DNA from: Fretibacter sp964410285
GTDB taxonomy: Bacteria > Pseudomonadota > Alphaproteobacteria > Caulobacterales > Maricaulaceae
Direction of reading: 5' to 3'
NCBI GenBank assembly: GCA_964410285.1
Contig: CAYPFR010000007.1
Coordinates: 62,001-126,000 of the forward strand
Length of the DNA: 64,000 bases
Shown here piece after piece: positions 41,909-50,931 of the stretch. Position 1 is the first letter of the stretch. Every line of letters starts with the position of its first letter. The notes under the pieces were generated by a model that was given only the letters and a program-made list of their open reading frames with translations, made no database searches and was not told the DNA's origin. The position numbers and the translations under genes are program-made.

Positions 41909-43003
41909 CTACGCTTGCGGATTGCCCATCGCCTTTGAAACTGCGGCCTCGACTACGCTGGAAAGCATATCCGCATCAAATATGGGATTGCTTGCGGGCG
42001 TCGGATTGGCGTCATGTAACGCCAGCATCCGCACGCGCTGTCGGTCTATTGAAACTTCGCCATAGTAATTAACGCTGGTATCCATCTTTTCATGGCCTAA
42101 GTTTTGGCTCCAAGCCTTCTTTGCCTCTTCATCTAAGCCGAGCTCATAAGCCAAGCGCATGAGCGTTTTTCTAAAACTATGCGGATTGAAATAGGGCAAA
42201 TCCACCGCATTAAAAGCGGTGCGGAATATGTCTCGTATAGGCTGAGCGTTGGCCCATCGCTCTTTACTTATCCCGACAATGCAGAACTGGTCATGTTCAT
42301 CCCGACCGCGCGCGCTGGACGTGAAGAGATAATCGCCCGCTGTGAAGCCCTGATCTTTTTTGAGATAGGCGATATAGTCTTCTACCTCCCCAATGAGAAA
42401 CTCGCCAACAGGGAAAAACCATGTGTTGATTTGCTTGCCCGATTTCGTGTCCACCTCATTCGGGTCTTGATGCACTTGCTTATTGATAAGGTCTACATGC
42501 TTTAGGCGCATGGATATAATAGCGCCATCTCTTGCCCCGCTTACTAGGGTAAAGGCCATTAGCCCGCGATTACGGCGCTCTATGGCGGTTGTTTTAGGCA
42601 TAGCCCTCAATGCAGCCTCAATTTGCGCAACGGTAGGAATCGGCCTCGCTTTTCTTGCCCGTGAAGCGGTGCGGTCTTTACGCTTAAGTCGAAGGGCATT
42701 TATCGGCTTCCGGGCTATCTTACCTTTGATACGCTCATCCATCACCATCCACTGGAAAAAGGCTTTCACGCTATTCACCGCCGCAACATTGGTAAGGCTT
42801 CGCGTTGGGCGTTTGACAACATAATCGGTAAATTTATCAGCCGCCTCCACAGTGATTTTCTCAAAGTCGATATAATCGGTCACCTCTTCAAAACAGGCTA
42901 GCGCCGCCAGTTTACTATCAATCGTAGATGCGGAATAATCGCGCTCCAGCTCTTTCAGCCAATCAAGTTTGTGGCGCTCATTTTTTGGATTCACTTTAGT
43001 CAT
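41909..43003 (-). CDS. Second tyrosine recombinase of the island
   Basis: This 364-residue phage-integrase-family recombinase has a SAM-like N-terminal core-binding domain (about 10-105) and a catalytic domain from about residue 125. The catalytic Arg lies in SGARDGAIISMRLKHVD, the HxxR pair in NPHSFRKTLMRLA, the second His in NLGHEKMDTSVNYY and the tyrosine nucleophile in the same segment. It is not of the DUF4102/P4 type used by the other integrase here. Two small genes for DNA-binding proteins lie upstream on the same strand, and the MmeI-like gene starts 99 bases downstream. It could mobilise an inner unit or regulate neighbouring genes by inversion; no site is identified. Confidence 0.88.
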   Translation of the reverse strand: MTKVNPKNERHKLDWLKELERDYSASTIDSKLAALACFEEVTDYIDFEKITVEAADKFTDYVVKRPTRSLTNVAAVNSVKAFFQWMVMDERIKGKIARKPINALRLKRKDRTASRARKARPIPTVAQIEAALRAMPKTTAIERRNRGLMAFTLVSGARDGAIISMRLKHVDLINKQVHQDPNEVDTKSGKQINTWFFPVGEFLIGEVEDYIAYLKKDQGFTAGDYLFTSSARGRDEHDQFCIVGISKERWANAQPIRDIFRTAFNAVDLPYFNPHSFRKTLMRLAYELGLDEEAKKAWSQNLGHEKMDTSVNYYGEVSIDRQRVRMLALHDANPTPASNPIFDADMLSSVVEAAVSKAMGNPQA

Positions 43004-43087
43004 ATTTTCTGTCCTATTCAGAGTGATGGATTAAGAGGGGGATTGGGATTGCTATTATGTCCATTTACTGGGGCACAATGCGCCGCT

Positions 43088-43495
43088 CTATGTTCCTTCA
43101 AAAGCGGCCTTACTTGCCGCCAGCTTCTCCCGTGACGTTGCGCGGTTCATAGGCTTGCCACACGTCTCGCAGTCACCATGGAGCATAAGCGTTGGCTTGT
43201 TGCTTTTCGCAACACGGAATGTGCCCGCCTTCACTTTGCGCGGCCCTTGGCACCCTAGGCATGACATTTCACCTACGGCGCAAGTCCACTTGCGAGCGGC
43301 CTGCCACGCTATCATCCAGCTACGAATGGCCTCGCAGTGCATAAGAGTGGGATAGCTATCTTCTATGACGGGCAAGCCGTGTTTCTTTATCCATTGCCGC
43401 ACCGTGTTAGGCCCAACCTGATAAAGCTCGGCGAGGCCGTGCACGTCATAGCTGCGGTGGCGTTTGACCTTGCGCGGGTCATATGTGCGCTTCAT
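43088..43495 (-). CDS. HTH plus zinc-ribbon small protein
   Basis: This 135-residue protein starts with a MerR/HTH_17-like domain (YDVHGLAELYQVGPNTVRQWIKKHGLPVI, about 15-43) and ends with two cysteine pairs, CLGC (about 79-82) and CETC (about 114-117), a likely zinc ribbon. It is followed by the tyrosine recombinase after 84 bases and preceded by an AlpA-like gene with nine bases between. DNA binding during recombination or transcription control is likely; no known family name is certain. Confidence 0.7.
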   Translation of the reverse strand: MKRTYDPRKVKRHRSYDVHGLAELYQVGPNTVRQWIKKHGLPVIEDSYPTLMHCEAIRSWMIAWQAARKWTCAVGEMSCLGCQGPRKVKAGTFRVAKSNKPTLMLHGDCETCGKPMNRATSREKLAASKAAFEGT

Positions 43496-43504
43496 AGCCG
43501 CCCC

Positions 43505-43687
43505 CTATTCGGACGGTGCTGATAGGCTTTCGATATAGGCTTCCAAGTCATCCATACGAATAAGCGTGCGCGTGCCCGCCTTAAGGCGCTGGAGCTTGCC
43601 ATCATCAAAGAGGCGGTAAATTGTGGAGCGGCCAAGTCCCGTGAGTTTGCAGGCGTGAGGAATAGTTACTGTGAGAGTTTTAGACAT
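43505..43687 (-). CDS. AlpA/excisionase-like HTH protein
   Basis: From the ATG at 43687 this is a 60-residue helix-turn-helix protein: IPHACKLTGLGRSTIYRLFDDGKLQRLKAGTRTLIRMDDLEAYIESL is the standard HTH_17 / excisionase pattern, with the recognition helix STIYRLFDDG and a wing at RTLIRMDDLEAY. An upstream in-frame start at 43708 adds seven residues. Such proteins are excisionases (recombination directionality factors) or AlpA-like activators of integrases. It heads the three-gene unit with the zinc-ribbon protein and second recombinase. Confidence 0.85.
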   Translation of the reverse strand: MSKTLTVTIPHACKLTGLGRSTIYRLFDDGKLQRLKAGTRTLIRMDDLEAYIESLSAPSE

Positions 43688-43811
43688 TGTAGGTTCCGTG
43701 ACTGGCAAATCGGCCAGTAAGACACGATGGGCGATTCCATCGCATACCTAGGAATACTCATGGATTTAAACCTGTCAGTCACAATAAAAGCGGATTAAAT
43801 CGTGAAAGCTC

Positions 43812-44906
43812 CTACCAATAGCCACGCGTCTTTTTCTGGGCTGATACGCTTTTGAAAGCTTTAAGCCCAAACTTGCTTTTAGCGACAGCAATGACTTCCC
43901 TAATTTGCTCGGGCTTTAATTTCCAAGTCACTATTTCCTCTAGGTTCACCTTTGATAAATTAGGCCGTGTAAGCGCTTGCCTAACTTCTGTTGGACAAGA
44001 AAACCCTTGCCTAATAGTGTCTTTATCAACTTCAGTAAGCGGCCCTAAATATTCCTCCGCAAACTCAATTCTTTGCTCTATCGTAATGCTGTCATCGCGA
44101 AAGTAGTCTTCGTCATTAGAAATAGATATAGAGTCTTCTCTGAGCCAATATCCAGAAAGCTCTTTTCGTCCAGCGCTTATCAAATTACAAACGCGCTCAA
44201 CTGAAATTAGAGGCGTCAAACCCATAGTTACCAACACCGCTTTCAGTTTATCGCTCTTATGGTTTGAGAGTAGCGCTGTGACTACTTCAACATCCGAAAA
44301 TGGTGCAAGGTCATAATAAGGCTCATACAAAGCCCTTTTTAACGCTAGCACTTGTCTCGCAACATGGACGTGCTTGTCACTCAAGAGTTTCTTTGGCCGT
44401 CCACGTCCACGGGTTTTCTCTTTGTGAACCCTATTGAATAGACGAAAAGTTAGCTCCTTCCCTATATGCGCCCAAGCCTCGTTATTGAGGTCTTGATTTT
44501 CTTGGAGCAAATTCCAATTGGTCTCAATATAATGACTTCCATCATCTGCGATGGGGCCATCAATTTTAGTTATGCTTTCTTGAATCTTACTTGCACCAGT
44601 GTCTCTTATCATTACTGGCAATGCGATTTTGTAAAACTGCTTCAGTATATCCGACATACAATCAGACAACTCCATTAAGCCATCGTCGTCTTGAAAGTCG
44701 CTATCATAAATCACCCTGTTATAATCAGGGTGATTGAAATATTGATTTTGTAGTTCTCTATATTCGTCGAATATGGTGAGCGCCATCTTCTTATGGTTTT
44801 GAAACCAATCACCCCAAAAGGATTTTTCATCTGCATGTCTATCAGACACAAATTCATCCGATATAGTTTCAATAGCTAAGACTAATTGTTTATGCCGTTC
44901 TGTCAT
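43812..44906 (-). CDS. Island protein of unknown function, 364 residues
   Basis: I do not recognise this protein. It has no signal peptide or membrane segment, so it is cytoplasmic. It is acidic in the first half (DSDFQDDDGLMELSDCMSD), mixed in the middle with a basic Arg/Gly patch (KEKTRGRGRPKKLLSDK, about 173-189) that could bind nucleic acid, and ends in a helical region with LEEIVTWKLKPEQIREVIAVAKSKFGLKAFK. The GRGRPKK stretch resembles an AT-hook motif. The region is markedly AT-rich. It sits upstream of the recombinase module on the same strand. I cannot assign an enzyme class. Confidence 0.6.
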   Translation of the reverse strand: MTERHKQLVLAIETISDEFVSDRHADEKSFWGDWFQNHKKMALTIFDEYRELQNQYFNHPDYNRVIYDSDFQDDDGLMELSDCMSDILKQFYKIALPVMIRDTGASKIQESITKIDGPIADDGSHYIETNWNLLQENQDLNNEAWAHIGKELTFRLFNRVHKEKTRGRGRPKKLLSDKHVHVARQVLALKRALYEPYYDLAPFSDVEVVTALLSNHKSDKLKAVLVTMGLTPLISVERVCNLISAGRKELSGYWLREDSISISNDEDYFRDDSITIEQRIEFAEEYLGPLTEVDKDTIRQGFSCPTEVRQALTRPNLSKVNLEEIVTWKLKPEQIREVIAVAKSKFGLKAFKSVSAQKKTRGYW

Positions 44907-45089
44907 TAAACCAGACTAGAACATTTTCGGGTTTTGAGGATAGATATAAACCCCACACTAACTCTTCACTATAGTTTTTAAATCGAGGGACACCGCTATT
45001 TCGTAGCTGAGCCTCAAGAAGATTTTCCGATATTAAGTCGGGGTATTATCCCCAACCAATCTAGCGTTTCAGTTATGTCTTCGGTTCAA

Positions 45090-45578
45090 CTAAGTAGCAC
45101 CAACACAGACCCTGTCTGTTCCATTACCGTCATTATCAAAGAATTCTATATATGCGCCACCATGCTTCAAACAACGACGCTTGCGATATCTTGACGGATG
45201 CTTACGACCGAAAATTCTGCTGATAAGTCCCCCTCCTTCTTTTAGCGAACTCATGATTTTTTCGCCATAGGGGTCTCTTTTAATAGCCAACTCTAAAACA
45301 CTGGCCTCGGACACCTCCAATTTTGTTGAACCGGAGTAATAAACACAATGGTAGTTATTAACTAGCCCATTGGGTTCATGCCATTCACCACCCTTTTTGA
45401 TACATTTTTTCTTTTGCTTCTCCAACTTAGACAATTTAGCCGACTGCCCGACATTAGAAGAGTTTTCTTTAATGACTCGCTCAGGATTTTTAATGACCTC
45501 GTTGGTTGCACATGCTGACAACAACAGCACACTAACTATACAAAAAACACTAACTGATTTACTTGACTTTTTTTTCAT
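45090..45578 (-). CDS. Island lipoprotein with two CxxxGG modules
   Basis: This 162-residue lipoprotein has signal MKKKSSKSVSVFCIVSVLLL ending SAC (Cys23). The mature part has two related short modules: CIKKGGEWHEPNGLVNNYHC (59-78) and CLKHGGAYIEFFDND...C (136-158). Both have C-x3-GG-x-[WY] and a closing cysteine, resembling the DUF333-type CxxxGG pattern of small lipoproteins, though I cannot confirm the family. The basic segment about 126-135 precedes the second module. It is a stand-alone minus-strand gene in the AT-rich part of the island. Confidence 0.65.
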   Translation of the reverse strand: MKKKSSKSVSVFCIVSVLLLSACATNEVIKNPERVIKENSSNVGQSAKLSKLEKQKKKCIKKGGEWHEPNGLVNNYHCVYYSGSTKLEVSEASVLELAIKRDPYGEKIMSSLKEGGGLISRIFGRKHPSRYRKRRCLKHGGAYIEFFDNDGNGTDRVCVGAT

Positions 45579-45682
45579 GACGCCCTCGTCTAGTTTATGA
45601 ACAAGAAAGGTTTACATGAACATTCATACTTAATTTGTGATGGTGATCACGCCGTATCAGAAACACATACAAAATTACTTAT

Positions 45683-46873
45683 TCATCCATGAAGCTTTAA
45701 AATTTTTCTAGGTTGCGATTGCTTGCAATACAGGCTCCACCGCTCCATCAACTCGCGGCGCTTCTCCAGCGCGCTAGTCCGTAAATAGCTGGCCTCGACT
45801 TCATTCCCGACCTTGTGCGCCAGCGCCATCTCTATCACTTCGCGCTGGATCAGGGTCTTATCGGTAGCCCATGATTTGAACGTGGCACGAAAGCCGTGGA
45901 GCGTCTCATCTTTGCCCATGCGTTTTAGTAAGGCGCGCGGGGCGTTCACAGAGAAGGTTGTGAGCTTATCAGGATGGACAAAAACAAATTCGCCTTGGCG
46001 TAGCTCATAGAGCGGCGCGAGTATCTCCAGCGCCTGTTTGGATAACGGCACAATATGCTCCCGCCCTGCTTTCATCCGCTCTTTAGGGATAGTCCAAAGC
46101 CTCTTCTCCAAATCAATCTCGCTCCACCGCGCCTCGCGCGCCTCAATAGAGCGGCAAGCCGTCAAGATTACAAATTCCACCATGCGCGCCACCATCGCCT
46201 CGCGCGCCCTTAGCTCTTCCATAAAGGCGGGCATGGCGTCCATATCCATCGCCTTATGATGCACAACACGCTTGGCCTTGCTTATCGTCGGTAAGAGGCT
46301 CTTAAGATTGCCGCGCCAGATTGCGGGGTTAATCCCCTCGCGCCAGTGCATCGCGGTGGCATAGTCCAGCACAGCCTCAATACGGCTTCGCAGGCGTAAA
46401 GCGGTTTCATGCTTCTCCAGCCATATCGGCTTTAGCACCTTGAGCACGTCAGGCGTTGTGATTTGAGAGACGCGCAATTGATGCAAAGACTTGGCATATA
46501 CGGTCAGCGTATGTTTCCACTGGTATATATGCTTTTCATTTTTCCACTGTTTTTCATGGTCAGCGATATATTGTAGCGCGCACTCTAGGAAGGTGGGTTC
46601 GCTTTTCTTTGCGCGCTGGGCGATGGGGTCTTTGCCTTCACTCACTAGCTTACGCATCTCTGAGGCTTTGGCACGGGCATCCTTTAGGGATAAATCCGCA
46701 ACGCCGCCCATGCCCATCTCACGGCGCTTGCCATCACGGCTCCACATGAAGACCCACGATTTGCTCCCGCCCTTAAAGACTTTGCAATAAAGTCCACCGC
46801 CATCGCTATAGCGCCCTACGTCCTTTAGAGCGTCCACAGTGCGCGCATTTAGCTTATGTATACCCTTGGCCAT
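45683..46873 (-). CDS. P4-type tyrosine integrase (DUF4102/Arm-DNA-bind_3)
   Basis: This 396-residue integrase has the N-terminal arm-binding DUF4102 domain (LNARTVDALKDVGRYSDGGGLYCKV...VFMWSRDGKRREMGMGG, about 7-60), a core-binding region about 95-200 and the catalytic domain. Catalytic residues are the Arg of TACRSIEAREARW, HGFR (His-x-x-Arg), the second His in ALAHKVGNE and the Tyr of EASYLRT. Such enzymes insert islands into tRNA 3' ends, so this is the likely integrase of the element. It starts about 175 bases from the right core repeat; usually such integrases lie beside the tRNA end instead. Confidence 0.93.
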   Translation of the reverse strand: MAKGIHKLNARTVDALKDVGRYSDGGGLYCKVFKGGSKSWVFMWSRDGKRREMGMGGVADLSLKDARAKASEMRKLVSEGKDPIAQRAKKSEPTFLECALQYIADHEKQWKNEKHIYQWKHTLTVYAKSLHQLRVSQITTPDVLKVLKPIWLEKHETALRLRSRIEAVLDYATAMHWREGINPAIWRGNLKSLLPTISKAKRVVHHKAMDMDAMPAFMEELRAREAMVARMVEFVILTACRSIEAREARWSEIDLEKRLWTIPKERMKAGREHIVPLSKQALEILAPLYELRQGEFVFVHPDKLTTFSVNAPRALLKRMGKDETLHGFRATFKSWATDKTLIQREVIEMALAHKVGNEVEASYLRTSALEKRRELMERWSLYCKQSQPRKILKLHG

Positions 46874-46890
46874 ATCAATCCCGCCTTGTA

Positions 46891-46928
46891 GTGGGATAAG
46901 CCATCCTTATCCCACTATTTATCCCACT
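46891..46928. repeat. Right arm repeats: inverted pair and second TATCCCACT unit
   Basis: gtgggataag (46891-46900) and cttatcccac (46906-46915) are perfect 10-bp inverted repeats with a five-base gap. The second arm overlaps a 21-base copy (46908-46928) of the repeat found at 38052-38072. It lies just upstream of the integrase start. Confidence 0.65.
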
Positions 46929-47047
46929 CTTAACATGGGATAGCGAGAAACACCAACAAATAGCGTGAAACTCAAACTACTGTAATTATTATATTTTATA
47001 GGAATTATTGGGATATACTGAAACACACTGAAGCAGGGATATGGTGG

Positions 47048-47066
47048 CCCTAGGCTCCACCAAATT
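47048..47066 (+). other. attR, right core repeat
   Basis: Exact copy of the 19-mer at 37982-38000 without a tRNA around it. It marks the right edge of the island. Confidence 0.9.
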
Positions 47067-47236
47067 GAAATTTGCAGGCCAGTGGGACTATCATCCCGAC
47101 AATATCGTTGATCCCTAAACTAGATGCATCCCGAGGTAGGCCGCGGCTATTGTCATCGCTATGCAAGACCGAAGAAAAAATTGAATATCCCTTCAATCTA
47201 CCCTAAAGCTCCGCTGAGGGAACAAAAGAGGACGCG

Positions 47237-49156
47237 TTGAAATACCGCACTGAGATTGACGGATTGCGCGCCGTGGCGGTTTTACCAGTCGTAGCGTTCC
47301 ATATCGCGCCCATGCGGTTTACGGGCGGATTTACGGGTGTTGACGTTTTTTTTGTCATCAGCGGATTTCTAATTTCCACCCTTATTTTTGAGCAGCAAGA
47401 TCAAGGTCGTTTCAGATTTATTGACTTTTACCTCAAAAGAATGCGCAGGTTGTTGCCGGCACTAATATTGGTCCTTTTCACATCTTTGCTAATTGGATCA
47501 ATAATTTTATTTCCACAAGAGTTGCTCCGCCAGACCAAACATACGCTGGGGAGCCTAGCTTATATACAAAACTTTATACTGGCGTCGGAGGCAGGATATT
47601 TCGATATTGGGGCGCGCCTTAAACCCCTGCTGCATCTCTGGAGCCTCGCGATAGAAGAGCAGTTTTATCTGTTTTGGCCTTTGGTGCTTTGGATGGGTCA
47701 TAAGCTGCGTATTAATCTCTTTTTTCTTATCTTACTGCTGACAAGCCTCTCCTTGTTTCATTGCTATGAGTTGACGCAAACTCGGCCGACTCAGGCTTTC
47801 TTTTGGCCCACGAGCCGAGCCTGGGAGCTGTTGAGCGGCGGTCTTTTGGCTTGGATTATTCATTATAAAAACAAAGAGATTGCTCAACTTGTCTCCAAAT
47901 TCAACACCCATAGGTTCTTTCGGCCAGCGGTGATTGCCAACATCACATCTCTGGTCGGGCTTTCAATTTTACTCTATGGATATTTGCACATTCACAAAGG
48001 TGATGGCTTTTCAATCAACCTTGTCTATTTACCCGTCATTGGTAGTTTATTGGTGCTTGCGTCAGGCTCGCGCTCCATTATAAACCGCGTCGTTTTAATG
48101 AACCCATTTGCTGTGAAAATTGGGCTTATAAGTTACCCACTTTACCTATGGCATTGGCCCCTCATTACTTATAATCATATTCTGGCAGGGGAGAGTCCTA
48201 GCGTTTTAAGCCGCCTGCTTATCGTGGGTATCAGCTTGATTTTAGCATGGATGACTTACGAATTTCTTGAAAAACCCATTAGGGCAAAAGGCCGCCGCAA
48301 GCCTAGATATATAGCATTGGCCACGATGCTCTCCCTGATTTTTGCCCTATCAGCTGTCGTAATTTACAAACAGGGTAAAATCGGGGTTTTAGGCAGCAAG
48401 CAAGATATCATTGATACGGCAGCGGCGAGTCCAAAACGCATTGAGTGCACAACGTCCATCGCGAGATTAAGCACTTATGATGGCGCCTGTAAATATTTCA
48501 ACGATAATGTCAGAGTTGCTGTTATTGGAAATAGCCACGCATCAGAATTATCATATGCGCTCGCACGTCAATTGTCGGAGAAAAATATTGGAATATGGCA
48601 ATATAGCATTGCCGTCTGTTTCTACGAATTTCTGCCACGAACCGATTCTAAAATTTGTAAGGATTGGCATGACGATGCCGCCCGCGAAATTATCGCAAAC
48701 CCAGAGATCGAATATGTCGTGCTGAGCTACAAAAGTGATGTCTATATCGCCAGCCCAAAGCGCCGCTTAGCATTTTTAGATTATGTAAATTCATTGGTTA
48801 AGCATAACAAACAAATCATCCTTGTCATGCAAACGCCTACCCTGCCTCGGCACGTGCAATTTTATATCAGGCTGCTGGGCAACGCCTCCACGGATAGGGC
48901 ATCTCGGTCTTTGCAGGAATGGGATCAACTTTACGCGGGTGCGCAAGAGTTAAAAAAAGAGTTTAAGCAAAGGTTTCCAAATAATGGCTACATAATCGAC
49001 CCTGTGAATACCTTTTGTGACGATCATAATTGCTATCCAATTATTGATCGCAAAGCCCTATATTACGACACTAATCATATGTCTCTATATGGCGCGGAAC
49101 TCCTCTCAAACAAAATCTTAGAAATAATCGACACTGACAAAAATTTCGCCGATTAG
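47237..49156 (+). CDS. OafA-type acyltransferase with SGNH domain
   Basis: This 639-residue membrane enzyme joins an acyltransferase-3 domain (about 1-350, about ten transmembrane segments, start YRTEIDGLRAVAVLPVVAF with the family Arg-x10-His arrangement) to a C-terminal SGNH hydrolase-like domain (about 400-635). The latter shows VIGNSHASEL (Ser nucleophile region) and DTNHMSLYGA (Asp-x2-His). Such proteins O-acetylate lipopolysaccharide O-antigen or other surface glycans. The start is a TTG, supported by gagga upstream and by the conserved KYRxEIDGLRA beginning directly after it. It lies 170 bases outside the island's right core. Confidence 0.9.
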   Translation: MKYRTEIDGLRAVAVLPVVAFHIAPMRFTGGFTGVDVFFVISGFLISTLIFEQQDQGRFRFIDFYLKRMRRLLPALILVLFTSLLIGSIILFPQELLRQTKHTLGSLAYIQNFILASEAGYFDIGARLKPLLHLWSLAIEEQFYLFWPLVLWMGHKLRINLFFLILLLTSLSLFHCYELTQTRPTQAFFWPTSRAWELLSGGLLAWIIHYKNKEIAQLVSKFNTHRFFRPAVIANITSLVGLSILLYGYLHIHKGDGFSINLVYLPVIGSLLVLASGSRSIINRVVLMNPFAVKIGLISYPLYLWHWPLITYNHILAGESPSVLSRLLIVGISLILAWMTYEFLEKPIRAKGRRKPRYIALATMLSLIFALSAVVIYKQGKIGVLGSKQDIIDTAAASPKRIECTTSIARLSTYDGACKYFNDNVRVAVIGNSHASELSYALARQLSEKNIGIWQYSIAVCFYEFLPRTDSKICKDWHDDAAREIIANPEIEYVVLSYKSDVYIASPKRRLAFLDYVNSLVKHNKQIILVMQTPTLPRHVQFYIRLLGNASTDRASRSLQEWDQLYAGAQELKKEFKQRFPNNGYIIDPVNTFCDDHNCYPIIDRKALYYDTNHMSLYGAELLSNKILEIIDTDKNFAD

Positions 49157-49212
49157 CACTTTCAAGTCAGTGCCTATGCAATGCGATGAATTTATGCACG
49201 AGCCACTTCACC

Positions 49213-50805
49213 CTACCCCCAATCCTCTTTGATCATGTCGGCCCCTTTTTCGGCGATCATGATTGTGGGGGCATTTGTATTGCCGGAGACGACATTGGGC
49301 ATGATCGAGGCGTCAATCACCCGCAATCCCTTAAGGCCGCGGACCCGCAGGCGGTCATCAACAACAGCCATATCGTCGCTGCCCATTTTACACGTACCAA
49401 CAGGATGATATTGCGTATCGGCGCGGGCGCGAATATCCGCCTTAAGCGCCTCGGTATCCAGCGTACCGGCCGAGTAAAACGGTTTTCCGCGCACGGCGTC
49501 AAAGGCAGGGGCCTCCATGATTTGCGTCATCATTTTGGCTCCGCGCACAAGGGTATCCATATCCCGTTCATCTTTGAGGAAGGCCGGGTCAATCGCGGGC
49601 GGGGCGGCTGGATCTGAAGACTTGAGCCAGAGGCTCCCCCGGCTTTTGGGCCGCAGAACGCAAACGTGGCAGCTATAGCCGTGACCCATATGCAGCTTTC
49701 GCCCATGATCATCGACCGCCGCGCGCACCAGCACAAGCGAGACATCCGGCGAGGGCTCTGAGCGGTCCGTATAAAGAAAGCCGCCGCTTTCAGCCAAATT
49801 GGACGCCAGCATACCGCTGCGGTTTTTAACATACCGGAAAATTTCGCGGGCCATGCGAAAGGTTCCCATAAAAGAAAAGCCCAGATTGTCTTTCATCTTT
49901 GAGTCATAGGAAATCACATAATCAATGTGATCTTGCAGGTTTTCGCCAACCCCCGGCAAGTCGTGGGTCTGCGCAATGTCGTGGGCTGCGAGCTTATCCT
50001 TCGCGCCAACACCCGAGAGCAAAAGTAGCTGCGGGGAGCCAAAGGCCCCGCCGGAGAGAATGACCTCCCGCGCGGCCATAAACGTTTGCGGCTTGCCTTT
50101 CACCTTGGCCTGCACGCCTGCGGCGCGCCCCCCCTCTATGATGACCTTTTGCGCGGCGGCCCCCGTTATTACCGTCAGGTTCGGGCGGTCCATATGATCA
50201 TCAAGATAAGCGCGGGCGGTGTTCCAGCGCTCGCCGCCCTTATGGGTGACCTCATACATGCCAAGGCCTTCTTGCTGCGCGCCGTTAAAATCATCGGTAA
50301 AGGGCATTTGCGTTTGCCGGCCCGCCTCGAAAAATATCTCATTAATCGCGCCAGGACTGCGCGGGCCTGCCACGTTCAGCGGGCCGCCCTGACCTCTATA
50401 TTCATTCGCGCCCGCTTCGCAGTTTTCGCTCTTTTTAAAATAGGGCAGTACATCTTGATAGCTCCAGCCTTTGTTTCCAAGGCGCGCCCATTCGTCATAA
50501 TCATTTTTGTGGCCGCGAATATAGATCATCGCATTAATGCTGGAGGAGCCGCCCAGCACCTTGCCGCGCGGCTGGTATCCCCTACGCCCATTCAGCCCGT
50601 CTTGCGGCTCTGTTTCAAAGCGCCAATTACGCTTCCCCATCACCATATTCCAAAGCGTTGCGCCCGGGGTAAAAACGCTCCAGTGTTTATGGCTGCCGCC
50701 CGCCTCTAGCAAGCCAACAGAAATATTCGGGTCCTCGGAGAGACGACTTGCCAAAACACAGCCCGCAGAACCCGCGCCAACAATCACGTAATCAAACTTA
50801 TCCAT
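49213..50805 (-). CDS. GMC-family FAD-dependent oxidoreductase
   Basis: This 530-residue GMC oxidoreductase oxidises an alcohol group using FAD. The ADP-binding motif YVIVGAGSAGCVLASRLSED (6-25) opens the protein; RGKVLGGSSSINAMIYIRG (about 79-97) is GMC signature 1, GAFGSPQLLLLSGVG (about 252-266) is signature 2, and the active-site His is in QYHPVGTCKMG near residue 470. Choline dehydrogenase (BetA) and alcohol dehydrogenases share these marks; there are no betaine genes nearby, so the substrate is unassigned. No signal peptide is evident. Confidence 0.9.
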   Translation of the reverse strand: MDKFDYVIVGAGSAGCVLASRLSEDPNISVGLLEAGGSHKHWSVFTPGATLWNMVMGKRNWRFETEPQDGLNGRRGYQPRGKVLGGSSSINAMIYIRGHKNDYDEWARLGNKGWSYQDVLPYFKKSENCEAGANEYRGQGGPLNVAGPRSPGAINEIFFEAGRQTQMPFTDDFNGAQQEGLGMYEVTHKGGERWNTARAYLDDHMDRPNLTVITGAAAQKVIIEGGRAAGVQAKVKGKPQTFMAAREVILSGGAFGSPQLLLLSGVGAKDKLAAHDIAQTHDLPGVGENLQDHIDYVISYDSKMKDNLGFSFMGTFRMAREIFRYVKNRSGMLASNLAESGGFLYTDRSEPSPDVSLVLVRAAVDDHGRKLHMGHGYSCHVCVLRPKSRGSLWLKSSDPAAPPAIDPAFLKDERDMDTLVRGAKMMTQIMEAPAFDAVRGKPFYSAGTLDTEALKADIRARADTQYHPVGTCKMGSDDMAVVDDRLRVRGLKGLRVIDASIMPNVVSGNTNAPTIMIAEKGADMIKEDWG

Positions 50806-50931
50806 GATACCATCTCCCCAGATGTTTGTTCGGTTATGGCCCCGCCTATTTTACGTGCAAGCACGTGTGATTATCTTTTGCAAAGCCTTCGCCGCACGGT
50901 CAATGCCTAACATCAAAGGGCCGGCACTTAA

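Larger units (their letters stand above)
46874..47236. other. Non-coding right end of the island and junction
   Basis: These 363 bases upstream of the integrase hold TGGGATA/TATCCCA motifs at about 46892, 46908, 46920, 46936 and 47009, the right core repeat (47048-47066), and then 170 bases of flank before the acyltransferase. No gene is seen. Confidence 0.7.

Noticed and set aside
47237..49156. The OafA-type acyltransferase as part of the island cargo
   Set aside because: It begins 170 bases beyond the right core repeat, so by the direct repeats it belongs to the chromosome, although an older insertion cannot be excluded.
49213..50805. Choline dehydrogenase of a betaine operon
   Set aside because: The GMC family includes many substrates and there is no betB, betI or betaine transporter in the window.
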